DNA of 64,000 nucleotides from Verrucomicrobiota bacterium JB023 (GCA_030673895.1 JAUTCR010000058.1:1-64000), one strand, 5' to 3'. Shown: positions 1 to 10,188, counted from the first letter of the stretch. Numbers and translations are program-made. Notes: generated from the sequence alone by a model not told the origin.

Positions 1-41
1 TTGGAAGAATCAACCAAGCTTCCTGCGTAACCCGTCCCACC

Positions 42-1460
42 ATGCGATGCTTTCTGCTCACCCTTGTTGCGCTCTGCCAGCTCCAAGCAAAACAGCCCAA
101 CATCGTCATCATGCTGAGCGACGATCTCGGCTACGGCGAACTCCAACATCTCAATCCTGAGCGGGGTAAAATCCCCACACCCCACCTCGACGCCATCGCT
201 CGGAGTGGCATGACCTTCACCGATGCCCATAGCGGCTCCTCGGTCTGTACCCCAACCCGATACGGGCTCCTCACCGGTCGCTATGCTTGGCGAACACGAT
301 TGCAAAGGGGCGTTCTCACCGGGGGTGAATCGTTGATTGCTGAGGACCGAAAGACCTTGGCCGACCTCTTGAACGAACAAGGATACGACACCGCCATTAT
401 TGGCAAGTGGCACCTCGGCACCCTCTATGACGGCAAGCACCTCAAGGGCACGGCCCCCCTCGGAGCAACGGTCAGCCATGGTCCAATCGAACGAGGTGGC
501 TTCGACTTCTTCCGTGGCTTTCATCACGCCCGGCAAATGGATGTCTGGCTCGAAGACCAGACCGTCAAGGAACATATCGACCCCGTCGAGATGCTTCCTC
601 GACTCACCCAGGCAGCGGTCGACTACATCTCTAGTCGCAGGGAAGACAGCCCCCCCTTCTTTCTCTACCTACCTTGGAACTCCCCTCACAGTCCCGTCGT
701 TCCGTCGCCCGAGTGGCAGGGCAAGAGCGGCATCAACGAGCACGCCGACTTCGTGATGCAAACTGACCACAGCCACGGACAAGTCATCGCTGCGCTGAGA
801 AATCGGGGACTACTAGACAACACCTTGATTATCGTCACCTCCGACAATGGAACTTCGGCAAAAACTGCCAATAAAAAGGAACTCGAAAGCCGGGGACACT
901 TCCCGAGCGGTCCCTTCCGGGGAGCAAAATCCGATATTTGGGACGGCGGGCACCGCGTCCCCTTCCTCGCTTCATGGCCGGGCATTATTGAGGCCGGAAG
1001 TCAGAGCGACAGCCTGATTTGCCTCACCGATTGCTTTGCCACCGTAGCCGACATTCTTGACGTGCCTCTCTCTGACGCAACAGGAGAAGACAGCTTTAGC
1101 TTCTTCCCTCAACTGAAAGGAGACACCCCGAAAACTCCTCGGGAAAAAGTCGTGCATCACTCCATCGCGGGGCACTTCGCGATTCGGGATGAACGTTGGA
1201 AGCTGATCTTCTGCCCGGGATCCGGGGGATGGTCAGCGCCCAATGTTGCGTCGGCTATTAATAAGGGTGAGCCTCGCGAACAGCTCTACGACATGTCGGC
1301 AGACAAGGAAGAGAGCGCGAATCTTGCCAGCGAAAATCCCGCGATCGCTGCCGCGTTACGCAAAGAAATGGAGCGACTGATTGCCAACGGCCGCTCCACC
1401 CCCGGCCCCCCACAAAAGAACGACGTCCGGGTCGTTCTGGAAAAGTGGAAAAAGAATTAG
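42..1460 (+). CDS. Secreted sulfatase (arylsulfatase family, Cys-type)
   Basis: ORF 472 aa; N-terminal PNIVIMLSDDLGYGEL metal-site motif; SVCTPTRYGLLTGR formylglycine motif (C-x-P-x-R); HSPVVPSPEW and TSDNG motifs; short signal peptide. Confidence 0.95.
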   Translation: MRCFLLTLVALCQLQAKQPNIVIMLSDDLGYGELQHLNPERGKIPTPHLDAIARSGMTFTDAHSGSSVCTPTRYGLLTGRYAWRTRLQRGVLTGGESLIAEDRKTLADLLNEQGYDTAIIGKWHLGTLYDGKHLKGTAPLGATVSHGPIERGGFDFFRGFHHARQMDVWLEDQTVKEHIDPVEMLPRLTQAAVDYISSRREDSPPFFLYLPWNSPHSPVVPSPEWQGKSGINEHADFVMQTDHSHGQVIAALRNRGLLDNTLIIVTSDNGTSAKTANKKELESRGHFPSGPFRGAKSDIWDGGHRVPFLASWPGIIEAGSQSDSLICLTDCFATVADILDVPLSDATGEDSFSFFPQLKGDTPKTPREKVVHHSIAGHFAIRDERWKLIFCPGSGGWSAPNVASAINKGEPREQLYDMSADKEESANLASENPAIAAALRKEMERLIANGRSTPGPPQKNDVRVVLEKWKKN

Positions 1461-1659
1461 GCTTCAATGGTGCGAAATCAGGCGGCTCTTTGTGAGTCGT
1501 ACTTTTGGGAACGCGGCAGTGGAGCGACCGCACCCCTATCCACAACGCCAAGGGTTGAGCCACTCCTTTTGCAGCGCTCGCAGCGTATAAGGGAATAGCC
1601 ACGACTCTCCGAAACCTCTCCCTCGACTTCCCCACCCTTACCGTCCCCGGACAGCGCAC

Positions 1660-2745
1660 AGCGAGACGACCAACGAAAGCCGACCCAAAGCGGAACCCCT
1701 TTCCCGAATCCTTTTTCCCTTCCGCGCTCCCGACCCTCACCGTCCCCGGACTGCGTCAGCCTGCTGACGCTCAAAGAGCCTCTCAGCCTGCTGAGAGGCG
1801 TGGTGGCCAAACCGAAAATTCCCACCTATCCCTCCGCCGTCGTCGCCCCCTATCAGCGCTCAACTCAAGCCCTGTTATCCCCTCAAGTTGCGCAACCTCT
1901 CCGTGGACTGACACCTCGCACCTCCGCAAAGAGCCCTCCCCGACCTCGGGCCAGCAGGCTGGCCCTGACACATGCGGCAGCAGGCTGCCGCAGTCCAGGA
2001 CTCCGCACAACGAGACCACCTACGAAAACCGACCCAAAGCGGAATCCCTTTCCCGAACCCCTTTTCCCTTCCGCGCTCCCCACCCTCACCGTCCCCGGAC
2101 TGCGTCAGCCTGCTGACGCTTAAAGAGCCTCTCAGCCTGCTGAGAGGCGTGGTGGCCAAACCGAAAAATTCCCACCTATCCCTCACCCGTCGTCGCCCCC
2201 TATCAGCGCTCAACTCAAGCCCTGATATCCCCTCAAGTTGTGCAACCTCTCCGAGGACGGACACCTCGCACCTCCGCAAAGAGCGCGCCCTCGACCTCGG
2301 GCCAGCAGGCTGGCCCTGACAAAAGCGGCAGCAGGCTGCCGCAGTCCAGGACCCTACCCAGAAACACCACCAACGAAAATTGACCCAAAGCGGAACCCTT
2401 TCCCGAATCCCTTTTCCCTTCCGCGCTCCCGACCCTTACCGTCCCCGGACTGCGTCAGCCTGCTGACGCTTAAAGAGCCTCTCAGCCTGCTGAGAGGCCT
2501 GGCGGCTAAACCAAGAGACTTCCTTCTCTTCCCCTCACCCGTCGTCGCCCCCTACCTGCGCTCAACTCAAGCCCTGCTATCCCCTCAAGTTGTGCAACCT
2601 CTCCGAGAACTGATACCTCGCACCCCCGCAAAGAGCCCGCCCCCGACCTCGGGCCAGCAGGCTGGCCCTGACAAAAGCGGCAGCAGGCTGCCGCAGTCCA
2701 GGACTCCTCACAGCGAGACCACCTACGAAAACCGACCCAAAGTGG
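1660..2745. repeat. Three-unit ~350-bp direct repeat array containing 12 palindromes with a shared CAGCAGGCTG/CAGCCTGCTG core
   Basis: GCGTCAGCCTGCTGACGC at 1753, 2102, 2452; CCTCTCAGCCTGCTGAGAGG at 1779, 2128, 2478; GGGCCAGCAGGCTGGCCC at 1948, 2299, 2651; GCGGCAGCAGGCTGCCGC at 1974, 2325, 2677; intervening sequence also repeated. Confidence 0.95.
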
Positions 2746-3145
2746 AAAGCTCGATAACGATCCCGAGCACCCAGCTCTACGAATCACCTTTCGCTCGCAA
2801 GAGCCTCACTCAGCGGCAGGAACCACCTGCCTTCAAGCGATAGCAGGCTGCCATCTCCATGACTGGCCTAAGAAAGACACCCAGAAAACGCTTGGTGAAG
2901 ATTGCAGCTTGTCGCCTTCTCCGCGAATTTTGCACGATCGCCGAACCGATTGGAATGCCGGCTATTGTCCGACTAAACCACTCCACTGTCGCTCTCACCA
3001 ATTGCCTGACACCTGATAGGACTTGGTTTTTCAACAGTTCCACACCGCCGATCCTGTCTTCGCTTCGAGTGAAATCCTAACAAGTGAGAGAATCCCGGGA
3101 TTGGCCTCCTCCTTGCGGGAAGAGGTCGAAAGCACCCAAATAATC

Positions 3146-4516
3146 ATGTCTGTAACCACCATCAACCCCGCAACCAACGAAAAGCTGGACACCTACGAGC
3201 CCCTGACCCGGGAGGAAGCCCTCGAGGCAGTTGCCAAAGCTCACGACGCCTTCCAGACTTGGAGAGAGACGACCTTCGACGAACGGCGGGAGATCCTGCT
3301 CAAAGCTGCAGAGCGCCTCCGCGCCGACACCGACCAGTTCGCCGAACTCATCACTGCTGAGATGGGCAAGAGAATTAGCGAGGCTCGAAGTGAGATTGAA
3401 TTCTGCGCCGAAATTATCGAATTCTACGCCAAGGGAGCCTCCGACTTCCTTGCCGACACGCCTTGGCAAGCCGATGGTGCCGACGCCTATGTGCAGTATG
3501 CTCCCATCGGGGTCCTGATGGGAGTGATGCCTTGGAACTTTCCCTTCTATCAGGTCATCCGATTCATTGCGCCCAACATCATGGCGGGCAATACCACGCT
3601 GGTGAAACACGCCAAAATTGTCGCAGGTTGTGCCGAGAAGATTGAGGAAATCTTCCGGGATGCCGGCCTCCCTGAGGGAGTTTTCACCAATCTCATTATT
3701 CCCAGCGAGTTTGTTGACACCATCATCTCCGACGAACGAGTGCAAGGTGCTTCCCTAACAGGCAGCGAGCGGGCTGGAGCAGCGGTGGCCGGCGCAGCGG
3801 GTAAGAACCTGAAGCGCTCCGTTCTCGAGCTGGGCGGCAATGACCCCTTCATTGTGCTTGAAGACGCCGACCTTGAGAAAACGGTGGCCATGGCGGTGAA
3901 AGGCCGGATGGTCAATACAGGGCAATCTTGCGTCGCGGCGAAGCGCTTCATCGTTGTCGAGGAGGTCGCCGATCAGTTCTTGGCTGCATTCAAGGAGCAG
4001 GTCTCCCAGCTCACCTTGGGTGATCCCATGGACGAGGAGACCGATATCGGACCTCTCTCCTCTGAAGACGCTGCCGAGCGATTGCAAAAACAAGTCGACG
4101 AAGCCATCAAGGCGGGAGCCTGCGCCATCGTGGGAGGAGACCGTCCGGATAAGGCTGGGGCTTGGTTCAATCCCACCATCCTCACGGGGGTCAAGCCGGG
4201 AGACCCAACCTTCGATCAAGAGCTCTTCGGTCCCGTTGCCACGGTGTATCGAGTCAAAGACGAACAGGAAGCCATTGAGTTGGCCAACCGCTCTTCCTAC
4301 GGCTTGGGGGGCTCCGTTTACACCAAGGATATTCCCCGCGCCAAAAGAGTGGCCGAGCAGATCGATACCGGAATGGTCTTCATCAATCAGCCGACCAACT
4401 CACAGGCAGACTTGCCCTTCGGAGGTACGAAAAACTCCGGCTACGGGCGGGAGCTTTCGTCGCTCGGAATTCTTGAGTTCGTCAATAAAAAGCTGATCCA
4501 CCACCAGGCAGCCTAA
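3146..4516 (+). CDS. gabD: NAD(P)-dependent succinate-semialdehyde dehydrogenase / aldehyde dehydrogenase family
   Basis: ALDH signatures VLELGGNDPFIVLEDADL and NTGQSCVAAKRFIV; start chosen at MSVTTINPATNEK, internal to the longer ORF. Confidence 0.85.
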   Translation: MSVTTINPATNEKLDTYEPLTREEALEAVAKAHDAFQTWRETTFDERREILLKAAERLRADTDQFAELITAEMGKRISEARSEIEFCAEIIEFYAKGASDFLADTPWQADGADAYVQYAPIGVLMGVMPWNFPFYQVIRFIAPNIMAGNTTLVKHAKIVAGCAEKIEEIFRDAGLPEGVFTNLIIPSEFVDTIISDERVQGASLTGSERAGAAVAGAAGKNLKRSVLELGGNDPFIVLEDADLEKTVAMAVKGRMVNTGQSCVAAKRFIVVEEVADQFLAAFKEQVSQLTLGDPMDEETDIGPLSSEDAAERLQKQVDEAIKAGACAIVGGDRPDKAGAWFNPTILTGVKPGDPTFDQELFGPVATVYRVKDEQEAIELANRSSYGLGGSVYTKDIPRAKRVAEQIDTGMVFINQPTNSQADLPFGGTKNSGYGRELSSLGILEFVNKKLIHHQAA

Positions 4517-4743
4517 ATGACCCGTCCCCTCGGGGGCCTTTGATTCGAACGAAGCTGCTCTTCCAACTAAGGTATTTCAGGGGGTGTCTCCGAAGTAGGT
4601 CGGTGGGCATCTGCTGATAAAAGAGAACCCTTCGCGCGGTAGTCCCCGCAATGGGGCTGCCCTTTTCTGCGCGAAGAGCAGAGGGAATGCCCCGTGCGAA
4701 ATCCACTCAAACCTAACTCCAAATTACTTCGCTTGAATAACTT

Positions 4744-6018
4744 ATGAGAATACAACCTTACCTCATCAGGCCCGCGCTACTTGTCGGCCTTCTCTTGGCC
4801 TCCTTCGCCTCGGCAGCCACTCATCCAGAGAAGCTGCCACTGCGCATCTACATCTTGGCGGGCCAATCCAATATGGTTGGCACCGGAGGCATCGAGACCA
4901 TCCCCGCGATTGGCGATGACCCGGAGACCGCTCCCTTGCTGGAGAAAATTCTCAACGAAGACGGAGAACCGCGCACCTGCGAGCGAGTCTGGATCTCATC
5001 GCTCAATGGCAAGTTCCGCACCCTCGGTGGCGAAGGCCGGGGCAAGCTGGGGCCGGGCTATGGACTCCGCAGGGAGGACCCAACGACGCCCGGCGATTGC
5101 ATCGGGCCTGAGTACTTGTTCGGCATCACGATGGAAGAGAACTATGACGGCCCAATCCTTCTCATCAAGACAGCTTGGGGAGGGAAAAGCCTTCACCTCG
5201 ACTATCGACCACCGAGTGCAGGACCTTACGTCCTGCCCGAAGAGAAACGTGAGAAACTCGCCTCCAAGGGTAATCTGGAAAAAGTTCAGGCCGAGAACGA
5301 GGAATTCTCCGGCAAATACTACGGCCTCATGATGGATCATATCCAGAAGGTGCTGGCCGACATCAAGCGCGTCTATCCGGATTACGACCCTGAGATCGGT
5401 CATGAACTGGGCGGCTTCGTCTGGTTCCAAGGATGGAACGACTACGTAGCGCTCATGGACTATCCCCTGAGTAAGGGCGACGACCAGTATGAAGGTTACA
5501 CCGAGTTGATGGCCCATTTCATCAAGGATGTCCGCAAGGACTTGGAGGCTCCCGCTTTGCCTTTCGTCATTGGTGTGATTGGCGTCAATGGCCACCACAC
5601 TGAAGGCTTATTCAATCCAGGCAACAACGCCCAACAGCGGATGGAGCGGCTTCGCAAAGCCATGGCGGCTCCCGCCGATATGCCAGAGTTCGAGGGTAAT
5701 GTCTTCGCCGTTCCTACGGCTCCATTTTGGGACGAGCAGCTGGCAGACTTCGGCATGAGGCAGCAGAAGATCAAGCGCATGAGAACTCTCATCGACAAGA
5801 AGTCGCCTCAAGGCCCCAATGCCGATGGGAAGATGACCCGTGACGACCGCCAGAAGTATCTCGACGAATACACGGCCACTCTCTTCTCTCCGGAGGAGCT
5901 CCGACTGAAGGAGCGCGGCATGGCCGGAGGCGGCTTCGTTCACTACTACGGTAGTGCCAAGTTCCACGCGCAGGCTGGTCACGCCTTTGCCAAGGCTCTC
6001 CTTCCGAGCAAGGACTAA
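4744..6018 (+). CDS. Secreted SGNH/SASA-family carbohydrate esterase (sialate O-acetylesterase-like domain)
   Basis: Signal peptide then LRIYILAGQSNMVGTGG (GQSNM block), LLIKTAWGGKSL, FVWFQGWND; typical SASA/DUF303 blocks. Confidence 0.85.
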   Translation: MRIQPYLIRPALLVGLLLASFASAATHPEKLPLRIYILAGQSNMVGTGGIETIPAIGDDPETAPLLEKILNEDGEPRTCERVWISSLNGKFRTLGGEGRGKLGPGYGLRREDPTTPGDCIGPEYLFGITMEENYDGPILLIKTAWGGKSLHLDYRPPSAGPYVLPEEKREKLASKGNLEKVQAENEEFSGKYYGLMMDHIQKVLADIKRVYPDYDPEIGHELGGFVWFQGWNDYVALMDYPLSKGDDQYEGYTELMAHFIKDVRKDLEAPALPFVIGVIGVNGHHTEGLFNPGNNAQQRMERLRKAMAAPADMPEFEGNVFAVPTAPFWDEQLADFGMRQQKIKRMRTLIDKKSPQGPNADGKMTRDDRQKYLDEYTATLFSPEELRLKERGMAGGGFVHYYGSAKFHAQAGHAFAKALLPSKD

Positions 6019-6037
6019 CACCGCGCCGGTTCCAACC

Positions 6038-6077
6038 AGGCCCGGAGTCATCTCCGCAGGCCTTTCCCGTTTTTTTA
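6038..6077 (+). terminator. Putative terminator after the SASA esterase
   Basis: AGGCCCGGAG-TCAT-CTCCGCAGGCCT hairpin followed by TTCCCGTTTTTTT. Confidence 0.5.
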
Positions 6078-6149
6078 GGTGACCTCCCTCGTCCAATCCG
6101 GCGAGGGAGAGACGCCTCTCAAGCTCGGCTTCCCACAGCCCGCAAGCGC

Positions 6150-7655
6150 TCAGGCTTTCTTCTTGCGGCGCAGCTTGGCTTCCTTTTCTTCCCACTCGAG
6201 CTGACGATCAAACACGACCCCGTAGGGTTGGTAATTGTTATGAGGCACCGCTTCGGCCTTCCAGGCGTCGACATGCCGGTCATAGACGCCCCTCATTCGC
6301 TCCAGCTGCTCGCTGTACTCGGCGTTTGCAGCCCGGTTCTCAAGCTCCAGGGGGTCTTCACCCAAGTGATAAAGCTCCTCGGTTGGCTCGAATCCCTTCC
6401 CGCCGAAGTTCCAAAAAATGTACTTCCAGTCTTCACTCACCACCGCGAGGGCTTGCGTCTGTCGACGACCCCAAACATTGATTAGCGCAAGCGAGTCATG
6501 GAAAGGAGCCTCCGGCTCGTCGTAGAGCTTCATCAGGTTGGCTCCATCCATATTGCCAGGCACTGGGAGCCCGGCGAGAGCTAGAATGGTCGGAGCGAAG
6601 TCAATGCCCCCGGTCAACGAAGCGGAGCGTCTTCCCTTGCCCGAATTCTCGTGCCTCGGATCGTAGATGATGAGGGGCACGCGCGCGGACTCCTCGTAGG
6701 GCAACACCTTGGAGCCATAGCCATGGGAGCCGCAGAAGAAGCCATTGTCGGAGGTGTAAATGATCACCGTATTATCCGCTACCCCGCTCTCGGCCACGGC
6801 CTTCCGAATCATGCCAACCGCTTGATCAATGGCATAGATCTGCTGGTGATAGGTGGCCATTACCTCGTCGTATTGGTCGGAGTAATGCCATTCGTGGAAG
6901 CGCGTGTATTGCCTTCCCTGCTTGCTCTGTTTGGCAAAGTGCTGCCCGTGCTCGCGGCCGTAGTTTGCCGGTTTTTGAAAAACCTTCCCCGCATAGACAT
7001 CATCGAAGCGAGGATCCGGGGTGGCTGGTTTGTGCGGAGCCTTGAAGCTGATCGATAGGCAAAAAGGCTTTCCGGCGGCTGCTGCATCAGTGACGAAATC
7101 CCGGCCGAATGCCCCGTAGGAAAGTGTCGAATGCGGATACTCATCCGCGTAATCGACCATCGACTTGTTCATCCGAGTCTCATAGTAGGTCTGGCCCGGG
7201 CCGCCGCCCCAGCGGTCAAAATCATCCTCCGGCAGGGGCAAGGCCTTGCCCCGGGGCTTCTCGCTGATTTCAAAACCAAACTTTCCCGCGAAAGCGGTCT
7301 GATAGCCAGCCTGCCGCAAGAGCACGGGGTAGGACTTTTGCCACATCGCCTGGAGCAAATTCCCGTGGGAAAAATTACAGCCGGTCTTGTATTCATACAT
7401 CCCGGTCATGACGGTGGCGCGGGAGGCCATGCAGATGGACGTCGGATTGTAGTGACGATCGAAGGTCACCCCGTCCGCAGAAAGTTGGTCGAGGTGCGGC
7501 GTTTCCACATCCTCGTTTCCGTAGCAGCCCATGGAATAGGTGCTCTGATCATCCGACATCAGGAAGATGATATTCGGCCGATCGGCTGAGGCGACGAGGG
7601 TCGAGATCCCGACTAGGATGCCGACAAAACAAAGAAAAGGAGACAACAATTTCAT
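6150..7655 (-). CDS. Secreted sulfatase
   Basis: [37 protein letters not shown] (C-x-A-S-R active site); [14 protein letters not shown]. Confidence 0.95.
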   Translation of the reverse strand: MKLLSPFLCFVGILVGISTLVASADRPNIIFLMSDDQSTYSMGCYGNEDVETPHLDQLSADGVTFDRHYNPTSICMASRATVMTGMYEYKTGCNFSHGNLLQAMWQKSYPVLLRQAGYQTAFAGKFGFEISEKPRGKALPLPEDDFDRWGGGPGQTYYETRMNKSMVDYADEYPHSTLSYGAFGRDFVTDAAAAGKPFCLSISFKAPHKPATPDPRFDDVYAGKVFQKPANYGREHGQHFAKQSKQGRQYTRFHEWHYSDQYDEVMATYHQQIYAIDQAVGMIRKAVAESGVADNTVIIYTSDNGFFCGSHGYGSKVLPYEESARVPLIIYDPRHENSGKGRRSASLTGGIDFAPTILALAGLPVPGNMDGANLMKLYDEPEAPFHDSLALINVWGRRQTQALAVVSEDWKYIFWNFGGKGFEPTEELYHLGEDPLELENRAANAEYSEQLERMRGVYDRHVDAWKAEAVPHNNYQPYGVVFDRQLEWEEKEAKLRRKKKA

Positions 7656-8045
7656 CTTGGAAGCACAAAGGACAACGCTCTTCGCCTCCGACTCCTATCA
7701 GTCCCACCGAGAATTGAGGGCGAGAAAGCGCTCTTTCCTCCTCTCGAAAGAGAATCACGAGGGCACCCTCCGTAGCGGCTCCAATCACGCCCCAAACCCA
7801 CCATCCACGACAACCGCTCTAACCGCTTGAGCAAAGAAAATCCTCAATTCGCCAAGCCCGTTTCCTCGGCTCAATCTCCACTATCTTGAGTTCGATAACT
7901 ATCTTTAAAGCCTCTCAGTCATGAGACGAGGCTCCTAGTAGTCGTGGTGCTCGCAGACCAGATCGAACCTTATTCATAGAACTCATCTTGAGTCACTTAC
8001 TACAGGACGAGAATAAGATCTTCTCTCTCACCCCCAGCCCGACCA

Positions 8046-10088
8046 TTGGCATCCGAGCTGCTTTTCACCACTCTTCGCAATCATTCGCCAACACATCAAG
8101 TGAACAAACATTACAACTCTTACTGGAGTTCTTCTGAGAAGAACCATTCCGTCGGTCGGCAGCGTCGCCTCTCATTTTTCCTCTGGGTCCGGGATCGGGC
8201 GATCAAGCAATTCCATGAGCGTGGTGGTCTCGCTCTTGCCGCAGCCACCGCTCTCGTTCCGGCAACAGCCCGGGCGGCGGAATTCACGGTCGATACCCTC
8301 TCCGACTCCGATGCCGATGGCGCCACCTTACGGGAAGCCATCGTCGCGGCCAATGCGACTGCGGAGGCCGATACGATCAAATTCGCGGATGGGCTTACGG
8401 GCTCCATCGTTCTCAGCCAGGGCGTCCTGAGCATCACCAGCGACGTCGCTATCACTGGGCCTGAAGACAAAATCACCATCTCGGGCAATGACCTGACCCA
8501 GCTCATCAACATTGAGCTCGCTGACGTGGCTCTCGCGAACCTGATCCTGACTGGCGGCGATGCCACAAACGGCGGCGCAATAGCAACGAATCAGGCGACC
8601 TTGCAACTCACTAACTGCGAGGTAAGGGGCAATAATGCATCCAGCCAAGGCGGTGGACTCTACAGCACCCTCTCCGAGCTCACCCTGACCGATTGCGAGT
8701 TCACCTCAAACAATGCGGACGGGAACGGGGGCGGTATCCGCACCTCCAATTGCGAGCTTGAGCTCACCAACTGCCTCGTCAGCGAGAACACTTCCGCAGA
8801 CAGTGGTGGTGGCGTTTACTCTGCGGGGGCCTTGGGCAACGGATCCTTCCTTTCCCTAACAAACTGCGAGGTCGCTGACAATTCGGCCATCAATAACGAG
8901 AACCAGGCCGCAACTGGCGGAGGCATCGCCTCCTACAATCTGGATGAAGTGGTCGTCTCCAATTGCCTCCTCTCTGGTAACACCTCCGGGGGCAACCGCT
9001 TCACCGCCGGAACAGGCGGAGGCATGATCGCGAATTACATCGGTGACCTCATCGTCACGAATAGCACCTTCTCCGGCAACGAAGGCGAGTTCTTTGGTGG
9101 TGGACTGTCCACCCAGTCGGCGACTTTCGTCTCGGTGAGCAACACCACCATCTACGGGAATACCAGTAATGTTGCAGGCGGCATCGGCATCTATGGAGCA
9201 ACCAACGCCGTCCTTACCAATTGCACCGTGGCGGGCAACCAGACCGGCTTGGCAACCGGGGGTGGCGTCTACAGCCGGGCCTCTGGAACCATTGACATCA
9301 CCAACTGCTCAATCACGGGCAACTCGGCAAGCACTGATGGCGGCGGGATCTACTTTGCCCGCACCGATGTCAATCTTGCCAACTCACTGGTGGCTTTCAA
9401 TCGCGCCAGTGCGAATGACCACGATCTTGCTCTCCGCAGCATCAGCACCCTCAACCTGATCTCACCCAATCTCTTCAGCGCGATTGATGAGACCTTGAGC
9501 AACGTCAATCAAATCATCGAAACCTCTCCCGAGGAAGTCTTTGCCACAACGGCAGAGATGAATGGCATCGTCACCGGCGAATTGGCTGACAATGGCGGCC
9601 CGGTCTCCACGATCAAGATTCTGCAAGGTGGTCTCGCGGAGGAGGCGGGAGCTAACTCGATTTTGCCAACCGATTCACAGGATCTGGATGAAGATGGCGA
9701 CACAACCGAAACGCTTCCTGTCGATGCCCGGGGCTTCCCCCGCATTGCCGAGGCGCGCGTCGACCTCGGAGCCTTCGAGTTCACGGCGAGCTATGATCTC
9801 GAGAGCCAGGCTCTCACCCTGACGCTGGAAGGGTTGACCGTTGATGGAGACCTCGTGCTCTCCTTCGACAGTGACTACAGCCTTACCGAGGGACAATCCA
9901 TGGTCGTGAGCCGTTCAACGGATTTGAACAGCTTCTCTCCTATCTTTGTCTTTGATGGCACCAGCGTCACCTCGGAGGAGGACGGCAATCTCTCCAGCCT
10001 GGAGCAAGGTGGAAGCCTCTACACGATCACCGATACGGCTCCCCCGGAACCCAAGGCGTTCTACAAGCTGGAAGTCGCCACGGACTAA
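8046..10088 (+). CDS. Secreted right-handed beta-helix protein with CSLREA-like N-terminal segment
   Basis: FTVDTLSDSDADGATLREAIVAAN motif; repeated LTNC.V..N.A...GGG(I/V)YS coils; Ala-rich signal region; start codon uncertain. Confidence 0.8.
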   Translation: MASELLFTTLRNHSPTHQVNKHYNSYWSSSEKNHSVGRQRRLSFFLWVRDRAIKQFHERGGLALAAATALVPATARAAEFTVDTLSDSDADGATLREAIVAANATAEADTIKFADGLTGSIVLSQGVLSITSDVAITGPEDKITISGNDLTQLINIELADVALANLILTGGDATNGGAIATNQATLQLTNCEVRGNNASSQGGGLYSTLSELTLTDCEFTSNNADGNGGGIRTSNCELELTNCLVSENTSADSGGGVYSAGALGNGSFLSLTNCEVADNSAINNENQAATGGGIASYNLDEVVVSNCLLSGNTSGGNRFTAGTGGGMIANYIGDLIVTNSTFSGNEGEFFGGGLSTQSATFVSVSNTTIYGNTSNVAGGIGIYGATNAVLTNCTVAGNQTGLATGGGVYSRASGTIDITNCSITGNSASTDGGGIYFARTDVNLANSLVAFNRASANDHDLALRSISTLNLISPNLFSAIDETLSNVNQIIETSPEEVFATTAEMNGIVTGELADNGGPVSTIKILQGGLAEEAGANSILPTDSQDLDEDGDTTETLPVDARGFPRIAEARVDLGAFEFTASYDLESQALTLTLEGLTVDGDLVLSFDSDYSLTEGQSMVVSRSTDLNSFSPIFVFDGTSVTSEEDGNLSSLEQGGSLYTITDTAPPEPKAFYKLEVATD

Positions 10089-10151
10089 CTCTCCAGTGCC
10101 AGATGCGCCTATCGCGAAGGCGCGTCATTGGCCTGACAAATCGTTGATCTC

Positions 10152-10188
10152 AATCCCCCGGCCGGCATCGGCTCGGGGGATTTTTTTT
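10152..10188 (+). terminator. Rho-independent terminator
   Basis: AATCCCCCG...CGGGGGATT stem followed by an 8-T run, 63 bp after the stop codon at 10088. Confidence 0.85.

Noticed and set aside
1753-2694. CRISPR array interpretation of the palindromic repeats
   Set aside because: Spacers are themselves repeated, the period is ~350 bp and no cas genes are present.
1258-2843. Overlapping ORFs on both strands in the palindrome array (e.g. 2238..2843 +, 1875..2279 -)
   Set aside because: Repeat units of 349-352 bp change reading frame between copies; low-complexity Arg/Ser/Pro translations; no domain or start-site support.
3077-3745. 222-aa minus-strand ORF
   Set aside because: Antisense to aldehyde dehydrogenase.
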